From Eubacterium sp. (GTDB taxonomy: Bacteria > Bacillota > Clostridia > Lachnospirales > Lachnospiraceae), in assembly GCA_017433615.1 (NCBI GenBank), contig JAFRGW010000131.1:1-42903 (forward strand): 42,903 bases of DNA, read 5' to 3'. Every line of letters begins with the position of its first letter. The stretch's first letter is position 1. The notes beneath the pieces are model-generated. The model saw nothing but the letters and a program-made list of their open reading frames with translations, was not told where the DNA came from and made no database searches. The translations under genes and the position numbers were made by a program. Below, one piece after another: positions 34,386 through 41,800 of the stretch.

Positions 34386-34410
34386 CCCCTCAGGAGTATC
34401 TCCTGAGGGG
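34386..34410 (+). terminator. Terminator of the phosphofructokinase gene
   Basis: A perfect 11-bp GC-rich stem (34386-34396 with 34400-34410) has a three-base loop and is followed by TGTTT. Confidence 0.85.
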
Positions 34411-34455
34411 TGTTTCACATATAAACTATTATGTACTGCAGCTGGAGGATTTTAT

Positions 34456-34917
34456 ATGAGCAGGCTGAAAGATCTTCGCAAATATATAAACGGTGAATTA
34501 GACAAGATGCAGGATGCGGACAAAAGAGCAGGCGCTTATGCCCATCTTTACGGTGTGTCCCTTGCGGCAGCGATGATTGCCAAAAAGAGAGGGATGGATG
34601 TCGAGATTGCCTCCATGGCCGGCATGCTTCATGACATGCATGCTTATCAGTCGGGTTCTTATGATGACCACGCGCACAAAGGGGCTGAACTGGCGCGCAC
34701 AATTCTTACAGAACTGGGCTTGACAAATGAAGAGGAGACGGAGCTGATCTGCTCCGCAATCTATCATCACGATGACAAACGCACAGTCGATGCCCCGATG
34801 GACGAAGTTCTGAAAGATGCAGATGTGATCCATCACTGCATGAACGACATGTCAAAGCCAGTTAAGGATAAGGAAAAAGCCAGATTCGAAAGCCTGTGTG
34901 CGGAATTTGGAATGTAA
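34456..34917 (+). CDS. HD-domain phosphohydrolase
   Basis: A 153-residue protein with GGAGG ahead of the ATG. The metal-binding set of an HD domain is visible: H30 in YAHLYGVS, H59-D60 in MLHDMH, a further His pair in IYHHDD and a late Asp in LKDADVIHH. Such small stand-alone HD proteins hydrolyse nucleotides or other phosphate esters. The substrate cannot be read from sequence. Confidence 0.88.
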   Translation: MSRLKDLRKYINGELDKMQDADKRAGAYAHLYGVSLAAAMIAKKRGMDVEIASMAGMLHDMHAYQSGSYDDHAHKGAELARTILTELGLTNEEETELICSAIYHHDDKRTVDAPMDEVLKDADVIHHCMNDMSKPVKDKEKARFESLCAEFGM

Positions 34918-34941
34918 CAGAGTACTGGCATGATATGTATA

Positions 34942-34993
34942 TAAAAACCTCACCCCGCTCCTGACAGGGGGATACATCAGGATTGGGGAGAGG
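34942..34993 (-). terminator. Terminator of the small membrane protein / micro-ORF unit
   Basis: On the minus strand a 17-base arm (34977-34993) pairs with 34948-34964 with two small internal mismatches, and is followed by a five-T run (34943-34947). It overlaps the stop of the 26-codon ORF. Confidence 0.75.
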
Positions 34994-35057
34994 AACCGTC
35001 ATATCTGTTTACGATGGGACTGAATTTTTGCGTATTGTTATTTGCGATATTTATCAT
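34977..35057 (-). CDS. 26-residue micro-ORF
   Basis: ATG at 35057 is preceded at seven bases by a consensus AGGAGGT (35065-35071 on the minus strand). The peptide begins MINIANNNTQKFSPIVNRYD and stops at 34977 inside a terminator stem. It is polar, Asn-rich, without a signal or membrane segment. It follows the 68-residue membrane gene by 42 bases and shares its terminator. The strong ribosome site is the main support. Function unknown. Confidence 0.5.
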   Translation of the reverse strand: MINIANNNTQKFSPIVNRYDGSSPQS

Positions 35058-35099
35058 GCACACAACCTCCTGTAAAATCCTGTCTGAAACGGGCAAGAT

Positions 35100-35306
35100 T
35101 CATAATCTATTTCCGAGTCTTTTTTCTCTGAGTCGATATCCGATAAAGGATCCGATAAATGCGGTAAGGCCGGTCATGATTCCCTCATAACTGATAAGTG
35201 TATTTACAAAAGTCGCATCGTTATGAGCCAGGCTGAAAACAAGTGAAAAGACAAGCCAGCCTGCGATGCCGTTCAAAAAAGATTTGATAATGATTGTTTT
35301 TGACAT
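35100..35306 (-). CDS. Small two-helix membrane protein
   Basis: A 68-residue protein with AGGAGG eight to nine bases before its ATG. Two membrane segments are visible (FLNGIAGWLVFSLVFSLA and SYEGIMTGLTAFIGSFIGY) and the tail is basic (RLREKRLGNRL). It resembles small DUF2798-type membrane proteins but I would not insist. It is probably co-transcribed with the micro-ORF downstream. A TGTGATCACA palindrome lies 58 bases upstream. Confidence 0.7.
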   Translation of the reverse strand: MSKTIIIKSFLNGIAGWLVFSLVFSLAHNDATFVNTLISYEGIMTGLTAFIGSFIGYRLREKRLGNRL

Positions 35307-35514
35307 GATTGTTTCCTCCTTGATTTATCTTAAATTTCTGTTGTTTGTTGTGTTGTTATCTTTTGTGATCACAGCGTAACAGGCTAAGTCTGCCGGATGT
35401 CCAACAGAGCTGAAAAGGAATTCAGAAAGTTCTGAAGACATGAATTCCGGGAGAGGGTATAATGATTTCGAAACGAGTTATATTATTTCATCATAGAATC
35501 GGGAATGTGATGTC

Positions 35515-37026
35515 ATGAAAAAACCCACCGTATTTTACCTGCTTTATATTACAATTGCGTTCGCAGTACTGATTCTGCTCATTACTGCCGCAGGAGATCA
35601 CAGCCTGAATATCTACCCGCAGAACGCGTTTGCGGATGGTTATGAACTGGATTTTCCGGGGGATGTTGCGGCAACCGTAGAGAAACCGGCGGAGGTCGCA
35701 GGCAGTCCGGGTGAAAACGGAAATGAGGCGGCTCCTGATACATCTGCCGGGCGGGAACCCTGGAGGATCCGCGCAGGTGCAGCGCAGGAATCTTTTTCGG
35801 TCACCGTAAGAGATCCCGGACTCCAGACACCGGAGGAAATCCATCCGATCCGGGTCGGCCGGTTCGGCGTTGTCTACGATGAGATGACCGGAAACTTTTC
35901 CAACTGCCGGCTGATCTGTGCGCTGATCACGCTGTATGTGCTGACCTGTGCGGCGGGCCTGTTCATCGGGTGGAAACGCCAGATTGCATACAGTGTCTAT
36001 TCATATAATACAGTGATGTACATGGGGTTCGGCATCTTTACGCTGCTGGCGGGCATCACGCTTGTGTATGGTGTGAGCCGGACAATCCGTGAACCTGCAG
36101 AGGCCACGATGCATACGGTCTATATGCTGGTATTGAATTCAGCGATGAATTTTCTGGTGTTTACTGCGCCGTTTCTTGTGGTATTTGCAGGTGCCATGAT
36201 CGTATCGAATATCGCGCTTGTGCGTCACGAGGGAAGACGGATTAAAAACATTCTGGGAATTCTGGTGTCGGAAGTGTTTTTGATTGCTGATCTGCTGATT
36301 ATCCGGTATGGTTACCGTTACCTGCACAGGACTGCAGCGCATATGGATCAGACCGGGATTACCGGAAACATTTTGCTGACGAATCTGGCAGCTGCCGTAT
36401 ATCTGTATGCAGAATGTATGCTGATCGGCGCAATGATCGCATCACTGATTCCGGTAAAGAAGCGGCCTGCCTACAATAAGGATTATATGATCATTCTTGG
36501 CTGTGCCATCCGGAAAGACGGTACGCCGACACCGCTTCTGAAAGGGCGCTGTGACAGGGCGCTTGCCTTCCGCAATGCACAGAAGAAAGCGGCCGGCAGG
36601 GATCTGATCTTCGTGACGAGCGGCGGAAAGGGCAGTGACGAAGTGATTTCCGAGAGCCGGTGCATGCGTGATTACCTTGTTTCGCAGGGAATTCCGGAAT
36701 CGCAGATCCTCATGGAGGACAGATCTGCTTCAACCATGGAAAATATGCAGTTCTCCAGGGCGCTGATTCATGCAGATGCCGAAACACCTGTTGTATTCAG
36801 TACGACACAGTATCACGTATTCCGGAGCGGAATTCTTGCGCGCAGGTCCGGCATGAAAGCCGCGGAAGGATGCGGGGCTCCGACGAAATGGTATTTCTGG
36901 CCCAATGCATGGGTGCGGGAATTCCTCGGATTTATGTCTTCACATAAGCTGAAACAGTTTCTCGTACTGGCGGGCACGATCGCGGTGTACGTGTTACTGT
37001 CGCTGCTGCTTGGCGGAAAGCTGTAA
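35515..37026 (+). CDS. YdcF/DUF218-type membrane protein
   Basis: A 503-residue protein. One N-terminal membrane segment (residues 6-26) is followed by a 110-residue external domain, several more membrane segments (about 130-310) and then the DUF218 domain. That domain shows IILGCAIRKDGTPTPLLKGRCDRAL, FVTSGGKGSDEVISESRCMRDYL and MEDRSASTMENMQFS, all typical of SanA/YdcF proteins, and ends with one more helix. The family is linked to envelope and polysaccharide functions. A perfect TATAAT at 35457-35462 lies upstream. Confidence 0.87.
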   Translation: MKKPTVFYLLYITIAFAVLILLITAAGDHSLNIYPQNAFADGYELDFPGDVAATVEKPAEVAGSPGENGNEAAPDTSAGREPWRIRAGAAQESFSVTVRDPGLQTPEEIHPIRVGRFGVVYDEMTGNFSNCRLICALITLYVLTCAAGLFIGWKRQIAYSVYSYNTVMYMGFGIFTLLAGITLVYGVSRTIREPAEATMHTVYMLVLNSAMNFLVFTAPFLVVFAGAMIVSNIALVRHEGRRIKNILGILVSEVFLIADLLIIRYGYRYLHRTAAHMDQTGITGNILLTNLAAAVYLYAECMLIGAMIASLIPVKKRPAYNKDYMIILGCAIRKDGTPTPLLKGRCDRALAFRNAQKKAAGRDLIFVTSGGKGSDEVISESRCMRDYLVSQGIPESQILMEDRSASTMENMQFSRALIHADAETPVVFSTTQYHVFRSGILARRSGMKAAEGCGAPTKWYFWPNAWVREFLGFMSSHKLKQFLVLAGTIAVYVLLSLLLGGKL

Positions 37027-37167
37027 AAAAGACAAAAATGATCCTTGAAAAAAATGTGCAAATGAAGTACTATTATACATGCGTTAACAAAGAACAAAAA
37101 CACATATATCACTGCTATACATGATCATCCGGCCTGCACGATATGCAGCATATGTAAAAATGACGCG

Positions 37168-37176
37168 TGGTATGAT
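37168..37176 (+). promoter_or_regulatory. Extended -10 upstream of the recombinase
   Basis: TGGTATGAT is an extended -10 without a clear -35. Between it and the recombinase lie a perfect ATCTCTG/CAGAGAT hairpin (37200-37216) and two micro-ORFs with good ribosome sites (MFK at 37255 and a start-stop ATGTGA at 37276). The gap 37027-37287 holds nothing else that I recognise. Confidence 0.4.
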
Positions 37177-37287
37177 AGTACCATTATTTGAAAGCATTGA
37201 TCTCTGTTACAGAGATTGCTTTGAAGCTATTACAAAATGCGTTGTTGGAGGTTCATGTTTAAATGACAGGAGATCATGTGAAGAGCG

Positions 37288-38250
37288 ATGTGCAAGGAAA
37301 TCCCGGAACAAAACGTACAGCAGCACTCATACCGGATGGCTTCGTCCGCGGCAGAGGGAGAGCACCAGAAGGCTTTATTTCTGGAATATCTCAGAGAAAA
37401 CGAGCGAAGTGCAGCTACGATTGATAAGTATGAGCGGGACATCCGGAAGTTTCTGACGATGCTGCCTGAACTGCAGATGGAGACAGGACAGACAGCTGTC
37501 ACGGACGATGCGGACTTTTCCGGATCGCTGACGAAGGATCTGCTGCTGGCATACAAGGAGAAACTGAAGTGCAGCTATTCACCTGCAAGTGTTAATTCGA
37601 TGCTGGTGGCGCTGAACCGGTTTCTGCAGTTTGCCGGGCGCAGTGATCTGTGCGTCAGACTTCTGCGTCTGCAGCCGCGCATGGTTCGCGATGAGGAGCT
37701 GGATCTGACAGAGACTGAATTCCGGCGTCTTCTCCGGACAGCAAAAAAGGAAGGCAGGATGCTGATCATGTATCTCATGAAAGCGATCGGCCTTACCGGG
37801 ATCCGTGTCAGTGAACACAGGTTTATTACTGTTGAAAGTCTGAAGCGGGGATTTCTGGAGATCGAGAACAAGGGGCGCAGCAGGCGTGTCGTGCTTAATG
37901 AGAAACTGCGGGACGAACTCCTGGCATACTGTAAAAAGGAAACGATCACGAAAGGGCCGGTGTTCTGCGGCAGAAGCGGCAAAGTGCTTAACCGCAGCAG
38001 AATCTGGCGTATGATGAAGGAGCTTGCAGGGAAGGCGGGCGTGCCGGCTAAAAAGGTTTTCCCGCACAATCTGCGGCATCTCTTCGCACTTACATTTTAT
38101 GAGCTTACCAAAGATGTCGTACACCTGGCAGACATCCTCGGGCATGCAAGTATTGATACGACAAGGATCTATACATGCAGCAGCATGCGGTATTATAAGG
38201 AGGCGCTGGCACGTGTCAGCACGCGCCTGGTTGTACCGCTCAGGTCATAA
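37288..38250 (+). CDS. Tyrosine recombinase (XerC/D-like), candidate promoter invertase
   Basis: A 320-residue protein. An N-terminal SAM-like core-binding domain (about 26-120, including LFLEYLRENERSAATIDKYERD) precedes the catalytic domain, in which all the active residues are visible: R173 (TGIRVSE), K195 (ENKGRSRR), H260 and R263 (PHNLRHLF), H286 (LGHASIDTT) and the nucleophile Y295 (RIYT). The start is uncertain: 37288 has only a weak site, and Met17 (37336) would still give a full domain. Immediately downstream are two 18-bp inverted repeats, which fits a DNA invertase acting on the switch before the large surface gene. Confidence 0.9.
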   Translation: MCKEIPEQNVQQHSYRMASSAAEGEHQKALFLEYLRENERSAATIDKYERDIRKFLTMLPELQMETGQTAVTDDADFSGSLTKDLLLAYKEKLKCSYSPASVNSMLVALNRFLQFAGRSDLCVRLLRLQPRMVRDEELDLTETEFRRLLRTAKKEGRMLIMYLMKAIGLTGIRVSEHRFITVESLKRGFLEIENKGRSRRVVLNEKLRDELLAYCKKETITKGPVFCGRSGKVLNRSRIWRMMKELAGKAGVPAKKVFPHNLRHLFALTFYELTKDVVHLADILGHASIDTTRIYTCSSMRYYKEALARVSTRLVVPLRS

Positions 38251-38321
38251 AAAAGTGATAATCCGTCTCTGTAGTGCAGTTCTGTATAGGGAATAAAGAG
38301 ATTCCATAACATCAAAAAATC

Positions 38322-38339
38322 ACATAATGATTATTATGT
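38322..38339 (+). repeat. Left inverted repeat of the putative invertible switch
   Basis: ACATAATGATTATTATGT: seven-base palindromic arms around an asymmetric centre GATT. Its exact reverse complement occurs at 38656-38673. Arm-core-arm layout is that of a tyrosine-recombinase crossover site. Confidence 0.8.
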
Positions 38340-38655
38340 GATAAAATCTGCAGAAAATACTTTATACACATATTAACAGACAATTCTTTTGATTTCAAGC
38401 GTGTGTTAAGTAAACACAACGAACGCTTCTAAAAGCGTTTTAGAATGCCTTTTCCATTTCTGACATGGATGAGGCTTATTTTGGTTCTTATTTCCTGCCG
38501 GCATTTCATTTCTAATGCGCAGCGAAATATTCAGAATTTTCCCCTTATGACGTTTTTTGTACACAAATAACAGATTTCCGGCCCCGGGTATACGATCATA
38601 CACCCGGGCGAAACCCTTCTGCTGTCAGAAATTGAAAACTGCGCACACCAAAAAA
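38340..38655. other. Putative 316-bp invertible promoter segment
   Basis: This segment lies between the two inverted repeats and has no credible ORF. It is AT-rich with several hairpins (AACGCTT/AAGCGTT around 38425-38440 and a CCCGGG-type stem at about 38583-38608). It carries a leftward promoter near its left end. Inversion would move that promoter to the right end, facing the large surface-protein gene. The remainder of the 38251-38897 gap holds an AT-rich hairpin at 38814-38839 and the leader of the surface gene. Confidence 0.65.
38370..38398 (-). promoter_or_regulatory. Outward promoter inside the invertible segment
   Basis: On the minus strand TTGAAA (38393-38398), 17 bases, then TAATAT (38370-38375). 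In the given orientation it points towards the recombinase 3' end. After inversion its -10 would fall at about 38620-38625 on the plus strand. Confidence 0.6.
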
Positions 38656-38673
38656 ACATAATAATCATTATGT
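38656..38673 (-). repeat. Right inverted repeat of the putative invertible switch
   Basis: ACATAATAATCATTATGT on the plus strand is the exact reverse complement of 38322-38339. The central four bases (AATC versus GATT) set the opposite orientation, which predicts inversion rather than deletion. Confidence 0.8.
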
Positions 38674-38897
38674 CATAAAATGCCGGCACACCGGATCCGG
38701 AATGAGATCCTGCCGGGCTGCACCACCGGTTATGGTTTCTTCGCAGGGGGTGGTCTGCGATTGAAATAATTTTGCGGAAGGAGGAACAAAAAAAATCTAT
38801 GTCTACCGCCACTTTTTAAATTTTGATCAGAATTTAAAATTGTAACCCGTTAACATTCGAATCATGAAGCATTCATTTGTGAAGAGGAGCTTAGATT

Positions 38898-41800
38898 ATG
38901 AAAGGAAACATCAAACGATTATTTGCTTCTGCTCTCACGGCAGCTGTTGTAGTCAGCGGCTTCCCGTCGATGGCATTTGCAGCCGATCCGACAGGTGTGG
39001 ATTGGGCATCGGATTATAAGACGTTTGTCTATGGCGAACAGTCTTATGAATCTGAAGTAGCAACAGTAGAACCGACTTGTACAGAAGACGGATACACAGA
39101 GTATTCTGCAGTTGTTGACGGTGAGGTTAAGGCCACACAGAAGACAGATGTGCAGGATGCACTCGGCCATGATTATGACGCGGGTGTTGTTACCAAAGAG
39201 GCAACTTGTGTAGACGAAGGTGAAATGACATATACTTGTCAGCGTGAAGACTGCGGAGATTCTTACACAGAGCCGATCGAGGCAACCGGCATCCATGTAC
39301 CGGGCGAAGAATTTACAGATGAGAATTCTGTCAAAGAGGCAACCTGTACAGAAGAAGGTTCTTACGATGTTGTCACAGAATGTAAATTCTGCGGCAAAGA
39401 GCTGAGCCGTGATACTGTCTACACAGAGAAGGCAGATCATGAATGGGTTCTCGATGAGGAGAAGTCCACACCGGCAACCTGCAATGCAGCAGGCGAAAAT
39501 GTTTATGCATGCAAGAACTGCGATGAGACAAAGACAGAGGTCGCTGAGGCAATCGACCATGCAGCGGCTGAACCGGTCCGCGAAAACGTTGTGGAAGCAA
39601 CCTGCACAGAGCGTGGTTCTTATGAGCTTGTCACCTATTGTAAAGAATGCGGTGAAGAGCTGAATCGTGAAAAGGTTGAAACCAATGAACTTGGCCATGA
39701 ATATGCTGATGAAGACGGCGAGATCACAAAGGAAGCAACCTGCACAGAAGACGGCGAGAAGACATTTACCTGCACACGCTGCGGCGAAAAAATCACAGAG
39801 ACGATTCCGGCGAAGGGTCATATGATCATCATCCCGGATGATGCGGACAGACTCGCAACCTTCCGTGAGGAGAAGAAAGATCTCTATACCGAATTTGTCG
39901 ATCAGAAAGCGACCTGTGAAGAAGATGAAGACGGAAACTTCATCGGTGAAGGTTCCGCAATGTACGTGCTGAACTGCCCGGACTGCGGCGAAGAGCTTGA
40001 CAAATATGAGGATGTAATTCCGGCACTTACAGAGCACAGCTGGGAGCTGACAGAGACCATTCAGGAAGCAACCTGCGCAGAAGAAGGCACAGCACTTTAT
40101 ACCTGCAGCGTTTGTGGCAAAACAGAAGAGCGTCCGGTTGAGAAGCTGGAACATACACCTGGCGAAGCTGAACAGGAAAAGATCGAAGAGGCAACCTGCG
40201 AAGAGGCAGGCTCCTATGATGAAGTTGTTTACTGTACAGAGTGCGGCGAAGAAATCTCCCGCGAAACAAAGGAAGTTCCGGCACTCGGACATGACCTGCA
40301 GAAGGATGAAGAAGCTTCGGTTGCACCGACCTGTACAGAAGCCGGTGTTGATGTCATGAAGTGCTCCCGCTGTGATTACACAGAGGAGAACGAAGTTGAA
40401 GCAGCCGGCCATGACTATGTAAAGGACGAGGATGTTTCCAGAGATGCAACATGCTCCAGAGAAGGCGAGTTTGTTGAGGTCTGCTCCGTATGCGGAGACG
40501 TTCACAAGGAAACAGTCGCAAAACTTGACCACACACCTGGCGAAGCTGTTCAGGAAAATGTTGTAGATGCTACCTGCACAGAGGCAGGCTCCTATGATGA
40601 AGTTGTTTACTGCACAGAGTGCAAAGAAGAGCTGAGCCGTGAGGCAAAGGAAATCGAGGCACTAGATCATGACTGGGTCAAGGATGACGAGAAGTCTGTT
40701 GCTGCAGCATGCGAAGAAGACGGTCTGGATGTATTCAAATGCTCCAGATGCGAAGAGACCAAAGAGGAAGTTGTTCCGGCAACAGGCCATGACTGGAACA
40801 AGAAGGTCATCAAGGAAGAGACCTGCGAAGAGGACGGCAAGTACTATGGTATCTGCAAAGTCTGCGGCGCTGTAGACGAGGAGATCATCGTACCGGCAAT
40901 CGGTCATGCATATGGTGAGAAGGCTGAGACTGCAAAGGTTTACTGGAATGAAGAAGAACCGGGAACAGGATCTGTTGAATATACCTATGTATGTGCAAAT
41001 GATGAGACACACAAAGACGTCAAGATTGAGAAGTTTGACGTAACCGATTCTTACGCAGTTACAACAGAGCCGAAATGCGAAGAAATCGGAACCGGTGAAT
41101 ACACATTCACTTCTGAAGAACTGAGCGACGGCAGCACGGTTACAGAGAGTTTCGCAGTTGAGATTCCGGCACTCGGCCACAAGCAGGGCAAGGTTGTCAA
41201 GGAGAACGAGATCGAGGCAACCTGTACAGAAGGCGGCTCCTATGAGGCAGTTGTATACTGTGAAAACTGTGGCGAGTATGAATTCTCCCGCAATAAAGTT
41301 GAGACAGAAGCACTCGGCCATGACTGGGCAGATGCTGTTGTTGAAAACGTAGTAAACAAGCCGGGCACAGATGATTACGACGACACGAAGCCGTATGAGT
41401 ACGACCTCGTTCAGTACTGCACACGCTGTGATGCATCTGAGGTTGTGAAGCATGAAACAATTGACGCAGCCGGACATAATCCGGGTGAGGCTGTCAAGGA
41501 GAACGAAGTTGCACCGACCTGTACAGAAGAAGGATCCTATGATCTGGTTATTTACTGCCAGGACGACAATGAAGAACTGAACCGCACAACTGTCAAGGTT
41601 CCGGCAACCGGACATCAGTATGAGTACGAATTAAACGACGAGCGCTCTGTACCGGTTACCTGCACAGAGGACGGCATCAGTGTTTATGCACTGAAATGTG
41701 CAGTCTGCGGTGAGTGGTGCCCGGAAGAAGACGAGCAGTATGATGAAATCGTCGAACCTGTCAAAGCAGAAGGCCACAAAGCTGAGTTCACCAAGGAAGG

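Noticed and set aside
35364-35373. TGTGATCACA palindrome, similar to a CRP-type half-site pair
   Set aside because: The known CRP site has a six-base spacer between TGTGA and TCACA; here there is none, and a ten-base palindrome may occur by chance.
37263-37424. Open frame from ATG 37263 overlapping the recombinase start
   Set aside because: Basic, low-complexity translation in a different frame from the recombinase; ends soon after. Could matter only if there were a frameshift, which I cannot show.
39000-41700. Regularly spaced repeats suggestive of a CRISPR array
   Set aside because: The repeats are protein-coding, variable in spacing and sequence, and in one open frame; no identical direct repeats with unique spacers.
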